Origin: Candidatus Gastranaerophilales bacterium | Lineage (GTDB): Bacteria > Cyanobacteriota > Vampirovibrionia > Gastranaerophilales > Gastranaerophilaceae | NCBI GenBank assembly: GCA_947624325.1 | Contig: CANQJT010000001.1 | Location: 124,001-188,000 of the forward strand | Length of the DNA stretch: 64,000 nucleotides | Reading direction: 5' to 3' | In this document: piece by piece, positions 53,876 to 61,862 of the stretch | How the letters are laid out: every line of letters begins with the position of its first letter | How positions within the stretch are numbered: the first letter of the stretch is position 1 | Made by a program: the position numbers and the translations under genes | The notes under the pieces: model-generated | Databases searched by the model: none | Seen by the model: the letters and a program-made list of their open reading frames with translations, nothing else | Told to the model about the DNA's origin: nothing

Positions 53876-55366
53876 TTATAACTCTATTTTGTTTTGCATT
53901 TCAATGATATTATTTCCGGGTATTATATATTCATCAGAACCGGGTTTTATTGTGCTTGGAGCTTCCTTTTTTGGTGCTATACCCGAAGGGTTAAATTCTA
54001 CCCAGCTACTTGGGTCATGTATATTTGCTTCATCATGATTATATAATATATCTAATGCTTTGTTTGAATTCCCGTTAAGCAGATATTCTAACGCAGAAAG
54101 ATTTCTGTCTGATCCCGGGAATACGTTATATTCTTTTTTATAATAATCTAAAATTGCTTTTTTATCACTGTCTGATAGAAGTTTATCTAATCTTACCAGT
54201 GTGTTTACATCTATATCTTTGCCGGAATCTGCAAGTAATTCGTTAAATAGCTTGCTGACTAATTCTTCCATACCGCCGTCTTCATCATTAACATAGTCAT
54301 ATGCCTGTAAAAATGAAGCTAATTCTTCATCTGAAAGTCCGTCCATAAACTCAAATATGGCATCATAAACATTTTCACCATCTTCAAGATTGTCTATAAC
54401 TGATTGATATTGTGCATAAACGGCTGCTTCCGTTTCGTTCAGATTATTTATTCTTTCCTGTTTTATTCTTTCGTTGGTTGAAGAGTTAATTCCGTCATCA
54501 TCATTATTATTTTCTTCTTCTTTAGGAGCTAAGAAAATTTCGGGATCTAATACTTCCCAAGTACTGGGAGATGATGATATTCCGCTTATTTCACCATTTA
54601 TACTGCCGTCATCATGATTAAATAATATATCTTTTGCTTTATTTGAATTTCCGTTAATCAGATATTCCAGAGCGGATAGGTTTCTGTCTAATACCGGCGA
54701 ATGTTCATTTTGTTTTTCGTAATAATCTAAAATTGATTGTTTATCATTATCTGATAAGAGCTTATCTAATCTTGATAATGTATTCATATCTATATCTTTA
54801 CATTCATCAACAATACATTCGTTAAACAGCTTGCTGATTAATGCTTCCATGCCGCCGTCCCCATCATTAACGTAGTCATATGCCTGTAAGAAGGAAGCTA
54901 ATTCTTCATCTGAAAGCCCGTCCATAAACTCAAATATAGCATCGTTGACATTTTCGCCATCTTCAAGATTATCTATAACTGATTGATATTGAGCATAAAC
55001 TGCAGCTTCCGTTCCATCAAGATTGTTTATTCTTTCCTGTCTTTGTCTTTCATTTGTAGTGCTGTTTATTCCGCCGTCATCTTCATTTGCTTCGTTATCG
55101 TCAATTGTACCCATTAATTTGTTATAAAAGTCGTCTAGGTCACCTTCTATTAAGTTTGGTCTTTCAAATATGAGCGGTAAAGTATGTGGCTCTTCTATAA
55201 TTTTAGGGGATAAAGTAATATTATCCGAGTTAAGATTATCAGCCCCGTTGCCTTCAAAAAATTCAATTAATTTTTCATCATTTATTTTTTCTTTATCCGT
55301 AAAGTCTTTTTTATCCAAATTTAAATTTTTTAACTCAAAATTATTGTTAATTTTTCCGTCTGACAT
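53876..55366 (-). CDS. acidic two-repeat protein of unknown function, 496 aa
   Basis: The start at 55366 follows a clear AAAGGAG site; an upstream ATG at 55399 precedes that site. No signal peptide and no membrane segment. Two near-identical modules of about 190 residues (NERxxQERINNL ... NGNSNKAxDIL) contain EAAVYAQYQSVIDNLEDGEN, IFEFMDGLSDEELASFLQAY and DKLLSDxDKxxILDYY. Modules are joined by acidic linkers ending EEENNNDDDG. The same domain, more diverged, occurs twice in the next protein (55513-57243). I do not recognise it. A sigma-28-like promoter lies about 38 nt upstream. Confidence 0.8.
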   Translation of the reverse strand: MSDGKINNNFELKNLNLDKKDFTDKEKINDEKLIEFFEGNGADNLNSDNITLSPKIIEEPHTLPLIFERPNLIEGDLDDFYNKLMGTIDDNEANEDDGGINSTTNERQRQERINNLDGTEAAVYAQYQSVIDNLEDGENVNDAIFEFMDGLSDEELASFLQAYDYVNDGDGGMEALISKLFNECIVDECKDIDMNTLSRLDKLLSDNDKQSILDYYEKQNEHSPVLDRNLSALEYLINGNSNKAKDILFNHDDGSINGEISGISSSPSTWEVLDPEIFLAPKEEENNNDDDGINSSTNERIKQERINNLNETEAAVYAQYQSVIDNLEDGENVYDAIFEFMDGLSDEELASFLQAYDYVNDEDGGMEELVSKLFNELLADSGKDIDVNTLVRLDKLLSDSDKKAILDYYKKEYNVFPGSDRNLSALEYLLNGNSNKALDILYNHDEANIHDPSSWVEFNPSGIAPKKEAPSTIKPGSDEYIIPGNNIIEMQNKIEL

Positions 55367-55403
55367 ACAAAACTCCTTTACACATTCATATACATACATT
55401 TTT

Positions 55404-55431
55404 ATATCGGTATAAGTTATTATTTTCTTTA
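55404..55431 (-). promoter_or_regulatory. weaker sigma-28-like promoter of the 496-aa gene
   Basis: On the minus strand, a TAAAGAAA -35-like octamer (55424-55431), 12-bp spacer and ACCGATAT (55404-55411). The -10 box fits the FliA consensus GCCGATAA; the -35 half and spacing are imperfect. Confidence 0.45.
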
Positions 55432-55469
55432 GTTAAAATTTATTAAATTTTACAAATATTAACAATAAT

Positions 55470-55506
55470 TAAAAGGCAGACAATAAATTTCTGTCTGCCT
55501 TTTAAT
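55470..55506 (-). terminator. intrinsic terminator of the 576-aa acidic protein gene
   Basis: Stem aaaaggcagac/gtctgcctttt with a loop of about 10 nt, ending in a T run on the minus strand close to the stop codon at 55513. Confidence 0.88.
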
Positions 55507-55512
55507 TTAGTT

Positions 55513-57243
55513 TTAATGTATACCCGGTGATATAAAGTCAAAATAACCGTTTGTTATAAACATTGCACCTAGAGGTGCTCTTGTTCCTCTGTCATCTATA
55601 ACATGTGAGATATCATAGAACAAACTAACTTTAGTATTTAATTTGATTCTGGCTGAATTTACATCACCGCTTAGGATATATTCTAATGCTTCCTTCTGAA
55701 TTTTAAATACTTTTTTATATTCGTTTTGTTGAGATGTATTAATATATTTAGTTGGTACTCCGTCTTTATCTAAATAGTACATTGAATCCAGTTTTTCTTG
55801 TACAATTTCATCAAACTTTTTCATAACTGCTTCTTTTTGTTCTTGATTTAGCATTGAAGAGAGTCTGTTTAATAAATTCAAATCCAGATTATTTTTATTG
55901 TCTGAACCGCTTTTAATCATTGTTGAGAAAGCATCACACATTAAATCTGATATTCCGCCGACAGAAGATTTTGCTTTATCATAAGCTTGTAGAAATACTT
56001 TTAAATCTTCATCACTAAGTTCACTCATAAATTCAAATGTAGCTTGATTATCAATTGCTCTATTGTATGTACCGTCCATCTTTTCTTCAAGCATTTCTTT
56101 GTATCTGCCGTATATTTCAGATTCCGCATCATTTAAATTTTCTAAATTTTCGTTGTCAGGTGTATTTATTTTTTTATTCTGTTCATCTAAATACTCCTTA
56201 AACCTTGGGCTCACCGGCGGTAATTTATCAGATGGTATACTTTCATCTTTTGGTGTACTTTCCTCTTTTGGAGCTTCTTTACCTGCACTCACTGGAACCA
56301 TCCTGCCAAACCCATCGACTACTATTTGTGTCCAATGTTCTTCAATCCAATATCCATCCGGTCCGACAATGTGACCAATGTCAAATTCAAGAACATATTC
56401 TTTGTTAAGTATTTTCATTGCACCTTCAGTATCGCCGTCACCTAACAATAATTTAAATGCGTCAAGCTGTTTGTCAAATAATTGTCTATACTGATTTTGT
56501 TCTGTTTTATTTGGTACATCTGTTTTAGACCATTTATCGCCATTTTTGCGCATGTAAGTCATTTTACTGATGTTTTCATCCATTTTTTCATTGAGTTTGT
56601 CATATATGGCTTCTTTTTCTTCATCGGAAAGTAAATTTGATAATCTTGTAAATGCGGTTAAATCAACATCACCTTTTTTATTTAATAATGTTTGATACAT
56701 ATCACTTACAAGTTCTTCCATACCGCCGTCTTTATCATTCATGACATCATATGCAGACAAAAAATTCATAAGTTCATCATCGCTTAATTCACCGATGAAT
56801 TCATACATATCAAGCTTTTCATTTCCATCCAGTTCACTCAGTGCTTGTTCGTACTTTTCATAAACTTCTTTTTCTTCTTCTGATAAATTTATTTTTGCAT
56901 TTTCATCAACACTATTACCCGGTTCAATTTCTTCATCGGGATAAATGGGTATAGCATAAAGATCATCCGTATTATCCGGAATTATATTATCTTCTTCCGT
57001 ATCAATTCCGTCAGTATTAATAAATTCAATATCTGGTTTATTTATTAGAGGCAAAGTATTAATAATTGTTTTTTTCGGTTTGGGATTTAAAATTATATAT
57101 TGTTGATTTGCCGTATCGCCTGTTGTTTTCTTCTTTAAAAATATTGATTCATCATCATTTTGTTTTAGTTTGAAAGATTCAGAATCAAGATTTTTTAAAT
57201 CCTTCGGATTTAAATTTAACTCATTTGTTTTCTTAATAAACAT
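55513..57243 (-). CDS. acidic repeat protein of unknown function, 576 aa
   Basis: No signal peptide or membrane segment. After a hydrophilic N-terminus (LNLNPKDLKNLDSESFKL) and an acidic linker come two modules of about 180 residues related to the 496-aa neighbour. In the first: EKYEQALSELDGNEKLDMYE, FIGELSDDELMNFLSAYD and RLSNLLSDEEKEAIYDKL. In the second: FEFMSELSDEDLKVFLQAYD and LSSMLNQEQKEAVMKKFDE. Each module ends in a beta-like DIGHIVG/DISHVID segment. A Ser/Pro/Lys-rich spacer (KEESTPKDESIPSD) separates them. Own AAGGAGT site, sigma-28-type promoter and terminator. Function unknown. Confidence 0.8.
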   Translation of the reverse strand: MFIKKTNELNLNPKDLKNLDSESFKLKQNDDESIFLKKKTTGDTANQQYIILNPKPKKTIINTLPLINKPDIEFINTDGIDTEEDNIIPDNTDDLYAIPIYPDEEIEPGNSVDENAKINLSEEEKEVYEKYEQALSELDGNEKLDMYEFIGELSDDELMNFLSAYDVMNDKDGGMEELVSDMYQTLLNKKGDVDLTAFTRLSNLLSDEEKEAIYDKLNEKMDENISKMTYMRKNGDKWSKTDVPNKTEQNQYRQLFDKQLDAFKLLLGDGDTEGAMKILNKEYVLEFDIGHIVGPDGYWIEEHWTQIVVDGFGRMVPVSAGKEAPKEESTPKDESIPSDKLPPVSPRFKEYLDEQNKKINTPDNENLENLNDAESEIYGRYKEMLEEKMDGTYNRAIDNQATFEFMSELSDEDLKVFLQAYDKAKSSVGGISDLMCDAFSTMIKSGSDNKNNLDLNLLNRLSSMLNQEQKEAVMKKFDEIVQEKLDSMYYLDKDGVPTKYINTSQQNEYKKVFKIQKEALEYILSGDVNSARIKLNTKVSLFYDISHVIDDRGTRAPLGAMFITNGYFDFISPGIH

Positions 57244-57305
57244 ACAACACTCCTTAACTTTTCTACCATTTTTTATGAAAATACAATAGTAAATTCATAT
57301 ATGAA

Positions 57306-57332
57306 GTATCGGTATGTTTTTTTTAAACTTTA
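57306..57332 (-). promoter_or_regulatory. sigma-28 (FliA/SigD)-type promoter of the 576-aa gene
   Basis: On the minus strand, TAAAGTTT (57325-57332), exactly 11 bp, then ACCGATAC (57306-57313). Seven of the eight bases of the -35 box or more match the consensus TAAAGTTT-N11-GCCGATAA. It gives a leader of about 55 nt. Confidence 0.75.
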
Positions 57333-57392
57333 ACTTTAAACTTGTTTTTATATAATATTGTAAAAAATATTTACAAAGAATAAAAAACGATA

Positions 57393-57425
57393 AAAAAGAA
57401 ACTGAATAATTCAGTTTCTTTTTTA
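57393..57425 (-). terminator. intrinsic terminator of the 275-aa acidic protein gene
   Basis: 15-bp near-perfect stem aaaaaagaaactgaa/ttcagtttctttttt with a 3-nt loop, just after the stop codon at 57446 on the minus strand. Confidence 0.88.
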
Positions 57426-57445
57426 ATTCATTCAAATATGATATT

Positions 57446-58273
57446 TTATAATTCCGGATTTGGATTTATTTTTATTGGTTCCGGTGGTACAGGTGTTTCT
57501 TGGGTAGGACCTGTTGAACCTATAGTCGGTGCATTCGGTTTATAAGGCTCAGGTGTTATTGTTATTGTAATGGAGGTAGGTTCTGTTGGTTCTTGTGTCT
57601 CCGGTTCATTTGTAACACTCGGCTCGTGGAATTCAGGTTCTGTTGGTTCATTTGAAACACTTGGTTCTTCAGTCCCCGGTTCTATTATTACATCAGGGCC
57701 TACAGGTTCAGTCTTGTTTGTGAAATCAGGTAATAATTTTGTAATTTCATCAGGTAGATATTCTTCTAAAGCACCTATTATTTCTTTTACACCATCAGGT
57801 AAATTTTCAAAAAAGTCTTTCGGTAATTCATTTATAATATCGGGAAGCCTATCCATTAGCCATTCGGGAATTTGTTTCGCTATATCAGCAGCTTGATTAC
57901 ATATGTTTTGCAAAGTTTCCTCGTCAAATTCAGGCAGATTATCAATAAAATTCGTTACTATATCTGCTATATTTTCATCGGGAAGATTTTTTATAAAGTC
58001 AGGGATATTAATTGTAATATCCTTTGGTAAATTTTCATTATCATCTTTTGGTTTTATGAAATCAATAATTTTTTGAATAATATCAGGTTTTTGCTGAATA
58101 TCATATAAATTCCCCGGAGCCATGTTATCTAATATATTTTCAAATTCAGGCTCAGAATTATCATTTATTTCAAAAATAGATACTTCTTTTTCTTTCTGAA
58201 TTTCATCATCAAGTTTTTTTAAATCTACTTGGTTAAATTTTACATCGCCCGTTTTGTTAATGTTATTGAACAT
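57446..58273 (-). CDS. acidic protein with LPD-rich helices and Pro/Glu/Thr tail, 275 aa
   Basis: No signal peptide. The N-terminus (KFNQVDLKKLDDE) resembles those of the other two cluster proteins. Residues 85-190 repeat short helices punctuated by LP or LPD (IPDFIKNLPDENIADIV, FIDNLPEFDEETL, RLPDIINELPKDFFENLP). Residues 190-275 form a low-complexity Pro/Glu/Thr tail (EPTEPEFHEPSVTNEPETQ). The domain of the two larger proteins is absent. It has its own AGGAGT site, the best sigma-28-like promoter of the three and its own terminator. Function unknown; the tail could be a spacer or surface-exposed stalk. Confidence 0.78.
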   Translation of the reverse strand: MFNNINKTGDVKFNQVDLKKLDDEIQKEKEVSIFEINDNSEPEFENILDNMAPGNLYDIQQKPDIIQKIIDFIKPKDDNENLPKDITINIPDFIKNLPDENIADIVTNFIDNLPEFDEETLQNICNQAADIAKQIPEWLMDRLPDIINELPKDFFENLPDGVKEIIGALEEYLPDEITKLLPDFTNKTEPVGPDVIIEPGTEEPSVSNEPTEPEFHEPSVTNEPETQEPTEPTSITITITPEPYKPNAPTIGSTGPTQETPVPPEPIKINPNPEL

Positions 58274-58340
58274 TTAGTACTCCTATCTTAATATTACTAA
58301 CATGCTAAAAAAATATGTAAAACTAATTTACATATTTTTT

Positions 58341-58367
58341 ATATCGGCAATATTTTTATTAACTTTA
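58341..58367 (-). promoter_or_regulatory. sigma-28 (FliA/SigD)-type promoter of the 275-aa gene
   Basis: On the minus strand, TAAAGTTA (58360-58367), exactly 11 bp, then GCCGATAT (58341-58348). Each box differs from the FliA consensus only at its last base. It gives a leader of about 60 nt. Confidence 0.8.
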
Positions 58368-58405
58368 GTAGATTTTATTTTTTTGTAATAAATGTTAATA
58401 ATTAT

Positions 58406-59356
58406 TTATAAGGAATTACCGCCCAAATTAGGAATTGTTGATTTTACATTTCCTTCGGCTTTAAAATCTTTAGGATTCATTGTAATAGATATTCTGTCTG
58501 CTTCTATTGTTCTGCCTTTTGTTTCTATTTTTGAACGACCGACAAATATTGCTTCGTTTAATTTTTTTGTATTTTTATCTGCAAACACATTTACTTTTGG
58601 ACCTGTTGCAAGATAGTCCTGATATTTTATTTTGGTTTCACCTGATGCTGTTATAAAGTTTGATTTTTTATCATAAGATTGATATTTTGACCAAACCTCA
58701 ATTCTTGTATTATCTTCTGTCGTTATATCCGTATAAACATTTCCGAGTGCAACGGCTTCTTCTTTTTGATTATCGTATGTTAACTTATTGGCATTTATTA
58801 TGCTTTTATCTTGTTTTAATTTTGCTTTGCCGATTAATTGTATTTTTTTCACATCGTTATCTTTATTTAAATCAACAATGGCTTGATTTGATAATGTATC
58901 TATATTTTTATATATTATATTTACATTACCGTAAGCCATCATTTGATTTGTGTTTTTATGATATTCTTGTTTGTCGGCTGTTACTATAACAACAGGTCTT
59001 TCATTTTCGGTTATTGTAGATATGGAATTTCCTTCTGCCGTAAATATTTTATTTAAAAGTGAAACTTCAAGTATTTGTGCTTTTATTTCATGCTTCTTTC
59101 CTGATTCCATTTGATAGGAATATGCATTATCTTTAAACTCAACTTTATCCACTTTATTGCTCTTGGGATCAACTTCAACAACGGCACGGGGGCTTAGTAC
59201 ATTTGCACTGCCTGACTTTACTTTTACATTTCCTTCCAAATATATTTTATTATCACTGTCTTTAAATTCCTGTGTATCCGATTCAACAGTCATAGATGCA
59301 CCGTATGCAATCCCTGAAATTATAATCAAAATAAATATTAATATATGTTTTTTCAT
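58406..59356 (-). CDS. LptA/OstA-like LPS transport protein
   Basis: 316 aa with a signal peptide (about residues 1-20, ISGIAYGASM). The body is repeated beta strands of the OstA/LptA type with the recurring pattern YLEGNVKVKSGSANV, AYGNVNIIYK, ALGNVYTDIT and KAEGNVKST. It is about twice the length of E. coli LptA, enough for two jellyroll modules. It would form part of the periplasmic bridge carrying lipopolysaccharide to the outer membrane. It follows the LptC-like gene by 14 nt on the same strand; LptB/F/G/D are not in view. Confidence 0.85.
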   Translation of the reverse strand: MKKHILIFILIIISGIAYGASMTVESDTQEFKDSDNKIYLEGNVKVKSGSANVLSPRAVVEVDPKSNKVDKVEFKDNAYSYQMESGKKHEIKAQILEVSLLNKIFTAEGNSISTITENERPVVIVTADKQEYHKNTNQMMAYGNVNIIYKNIDTLSNQAIVDLNKDNDVKKIQLIGKAKLKQDKSIINANKLTYDNQKEEAVALGNVYTDITTEDNTRIEVWSKYQSYDKKSNFITASGETKIKYQDYLATGPKVNVFADKNTKKLNEAIFVGRSKIETKGRTIEADRISITMNPKDFKAEGNVKSTIPNLGGNSL

Positions 59357-59370
59357 TGCTTATCCCCTTT

Positions 59371-59949
59371 TTACATATAGAATTGAGTTTGTGTTCTGCC
59401 TTCTATATGAAAATCTGAAAAATCACCTTTTAATACGGCTTCATTACCCATTATAATTGCCTCGTTCGGTTTTTCAATGCGTACATTACCGCTTGCTTTT
59501 ATGTCTTCGTTTTTTCCTGCATATTTAATTCTGTCACATTGGATATTTGTGCCATCATCATATACTATTAATACATTACCATATAATATTATTTCTTTCT
59601 TTATTGAATGATATGTACCGCTATCCGATTTAAAACTGGATTTAACTTTTTTATCTTTATAAAAATTTCCGAGAACTTTTTCTAAAAATACAATATTATC
59701 GGTATCACTATATCTTCCGACTTCGGAATAAAGCTCCCATAACTTGTCACCATCCTTAGTTTCGGTAACAAGTAAATTTTCAATATTTGCTTCTTTATTT
59801 TGATAAGTTTGGTCTATTATCTTATTCTTAAATGATTTTGTTATTATACCGGCATATATAAATGCCCATAGACATGCTATAGCTATTATTGAAAATGTAA
59901 TTATATATGCAAGATTTTTTTTATCTTTTAATATTTTTTCTAATTTCAT
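59371..59949 (-). CDS. lptC: LptC-like LPS export protein
   Basis: 192 aa with one N-terminal transmembrane helix (about residues 16-36) and a periplasmic beta-strand domain containing GDKLWELYSEVGRYSD, GTYHSIKKEIILYGNVLIVY and GNVRIEKPNEAIIMGNEA. Size and topology match LptC, which docks on the LptB2FG ABC transporter and passes LPS to LptA, encoded directly downstream. It is divergent from the Fe-S protein gene. Confidence 0.83.
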   Translation of the reverse strand: MKLEKILKDKKNLAYIITFSIIAIACLWAFIYAGIITKSFKNKIIDQTYQNKEANIENLLVTETKDGDKLWELYSEVGRYSDTDNIVFLEKVLGNFYKDKKVKSSFKSDSGTYHSIKKEIILYGNVLIVYDDGTNIQCDRIKYAGKNEDIKASGNVRIEKPNEAIIMGNEAVLKGDFSDFHIEGRTQTQFYM

Positions 59950-60021
59950 AACTAATAATTATCATATAATATTTTTTAAATTGCAATTGTTGTATTTTAA
60001 ATTTTATTAGATAATTATTAT

Positions 60022-61137
60022 ATGAATTTTTATACTGACAGCGAATTAAAGGAAGAAATATATAAATGTTCAAAGTGCGGACTTTGTAAAAGTGTCTGTC
60101 CATTGTATTTGTTGACAAAAAATGAAATGTATTCGCCAAGAGGCAGGTTTATCTTATTAAATAATATTCTAAGTAATAATCTTAGACCGTCTAAATCTTT
60201 TATAAAAAATTTGGATTTTTGTCTAAATTGCAATTTGTGCAAAGACTTTTGCCCGAGCAATATTGATACGGTCAAAATTTTAACTTCATTAAAAAATAAG
60301 TATAAATATAAATATTCTTTTTTAAGTTTTCACTTTATTTACTTTTTATATTTAAATTTATTGCGGATATTTAAATTATTTTATTTTGTTTTTCCTTTTA
60401 AAAATGAATACCTGAATAAATTATTTACTGTTAATGTTAAAAGAAAAAGTTTTAGTGAAAAAAAATCCGAAACAGTTTTACTTTTTGAAGGATGCTTCAA
60501 TAAGTATATTAATACTTCTGATAAAAATGCTGCATCAAATATTATTGAAGCAATGGGATTTAATGTGAAATGTATTCATAATTGCTGCGGATATCCATAT
60601 CTTTCTGACGGAAATATTGATTTATACAAAAAAAATATAGAAAAAATAGCTGATTTTATAAAAAATAAAGATTATAAATATATAGTTTGCACTTGTGACA
60701 GTTGTTATAATAATCTTTTAAATGCTTCAGAATATTGTTCTTTTGATAAAAGTTTATTTAAAAATTTAATTACATTTGATAAATTCTTAGAATTAAATAA
60801 TTATCAAACACCTGATTGTTCAAAAATTAAATATTTTAAACCATTAATAAGAAAAATTAGTTTGAATTCAGATAAAAATTTTGAAATTGTAAATCAAAAA
60901 GGAACTTGTTCTTTAATGGAAAATTTTCTGATGTTCAAGTATTCAAAAGCATTAAAAAATATTTCCGAAAACAGCTGTCGAACTCTTGATTTTCTATCTG
61001 ATAAAATAGTTACAACATGTCAAATTACTAAATGGGGTATTATAAAAGAATTATCAAACATTAATATGTCTAATAATGTTATGTCATATGCTGAATTTAT
61101 TGAGAAAGAATTTGAAAATAAAAAACATATTGACTAA
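60022..61137 (+). CDS. GlcF/HdrD-like iron-sulfur oxidoreductase subunit
   Basis: 371 aa. The N-terminus has two [4Fe-4S] motifs, CSKCGLCKSVCPLY and CLNCNLCKDFCPSN. One CCG domain is well formed (NCCGYPYLSDGN, then CTCDSCYNNLL); the second is degenerate (GTCSLMENF, TTCQITKWGI). The layout is that of the glycolate-oxidase iron-sulfur subunit GlcF and relatives that pass electrons from flavoprotein 2-hydroxyacid dehydrogenases. No GlcD-like flavoprotein is adjacent, so the partner is unknown. The ATG lies close to a TAGATAAT box and has no Shine-Dalgarno. Confidence 0.82.
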   Translation: MNFYTDSELKEEIYKCSKCGLCKSVCPLYLLTKNEMYSPRGRFILLNNILSNNLRPSKSFIKNLDFCLNCNLCKDFCPSNIDTVKILTSLKNKYKYKYSFLSFHFIYFLYLNLLRIFKLFYFVFPFKNEYLNKLFTVNVKRKSFSEKKSETVLLFEGCFNKYINTSDKNAASNIIEAMGFNVKCIHNCCGYPYLSDGNIDLYKKNIEKIADFIKNKDYKYIVCTCDSCYNNLLNASEYCSFDKSLFKNLITFDKFLELNNYQTPDCSKIKYFKPLIRKISLNSDKNFEIVNQKGTCSLMENFLMFKYSKALKNISENSCRTLDFLSDKIVTTCQITKWGIIKELSNINMSNNVMSYAEFIEKEFENKKHID

Positions 61138-61170
61138 AAGTTTTGAATTGGTATTATAAATACATTGGAT

Positions 61171-61246
61171 GCCACAATAGCTCAGTTGGTAGAGCAAGGG
61201 ACTGAAAATCCCTGTGTCCTTGGTTCGATTCCGAGTTGTGGCACCA
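61171..61246 (+). tRNA. tRNA-Phe(GAA)
   Basis: Complete cloverleaf: acceptor gccacaa/ttgtggc, D stem gctc/gagc, anticodon stem aggga/tccct with loop ctgaaaa (anticodon GAA), T arm cttgg/ccgag around ttcgatt, A73 and an encoded CCA. Its last 14 bases are repeated downstream twice in 127-bp units. Confidence 0.97.
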
Positions 61247-61507
61247 TTTTTTTTGACTGTGTAATTTTAAGTCTCGGAATCTCACAGGTTGTTTTCATTG
61301 AAAACAACGGTTCTTCCCTCTCCTCAAAAGATGCACCGTATCTTTTTCGTCGGCAGAGTGAGTTGTGGCACCATTTTTTTTGACTATGTAATTTTAAGTT
61401 TCGGAATCTCACAGGTTGTTTTCTTTGAAAACAACGGTTCTTCCCTCTCCTCAAAAGATACACCGTATCTTTTTCGTCGGCAGAGTGAGTTGTGGCACCA
61501 TTTTTTT
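61233..61507 (+). repeat. 127-bp tandem repeats starting in the tRNA-Phe 3' end
   Basis: Two full units (61233-61359 and 61360-61486) and the start of a third (from 61487). Each begins with GAGTTGTGGCACCA, the last 14 bases of tRNA-Phe, followed by a T run. The full units differ at about four positions. Each contains a 9-bp hairpin (GTTGTTTTC/GAAAACAAC, 61288-61308 in unit 1) and a second, AAAAGATA/TATCTTTT (61453-61473 in unit 2). Repeated tRNA 3' ends are typical of attachment sites of integrative elements. Confidence 0.85.
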
Positions 61508-61524
61508 ATTGTATAAATCTTGTA

Positions 61525-61631
61525 AATTGACAGGCTTACCTGAAAAAGTTGGGACACATACGTTAAGAAAACTTTCGGGTATCATCATTACCAAAAGTTC
61601 AAGGATGTTGTTATTTGCAAAAGATTTTTAA
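61525..61631 (+). pseudogene. remnant of a tyrosine recombinase (integrase)
   Basis: A fragment reads LTGLPEKVGTHTLRK in one frame and, after loss of one A in an A run, TFGYHHYQKFKDVVICKRFL in the next. Together this resembles the catalytic HxLR box region of phage-type integrases (GTHTLRKTFGYH...). The upstream domains and the catalytic Tyr are missing. Its place beside the tRNA-Phe repeats fits a former integrated element. Confidence 0.7.
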
Positions 61632-61862
61632 ACCGAAAATTCCATATTCTTTTGTCTTTCCGTATTCTTTTTTGTAAAATATTTTCATTTAACTTCCTTT
61701 TTATTCTTGATTTGTATTTCTATTACTATTCCATTTGCCGTTCTTTTTGTGTAATAGCATTATTATATAGGGTTAAATGCGATTTTTTATTATAAGAAGA
61801 TGCGAATTTTTCGCTCCAAAATAATGTTCACGCACCAAAATCTAAAATTGGATAAGATAAAT
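61632..61862. other. non-coding stretch between integrase remnant and UbiA gene
   Basis: AT-rich, with no credible open frame, hairpin terminator or RNA gene visible. It is probably residual sequence of the former integrated element or the 3' region of the minus-strand UbiA operon. Confidence 0.5.

Noticed and set aside
61233-61507. CRISPR array
   Set aside because: Units of 127 bp are nearly identical along their whole length, with no unique spacers and no cas genes.
61182-61631. Overlapping open frames on both strands across the tRNA-Phe and its repeats
   Set aside because: They are translations of the tRNA and of the 127-bp repeats. The minus-strand frame gives the familiar antisense-tRNA peptide GIEPRTQGFSVPCSTN. 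Only the integrase remnant is meaningful.
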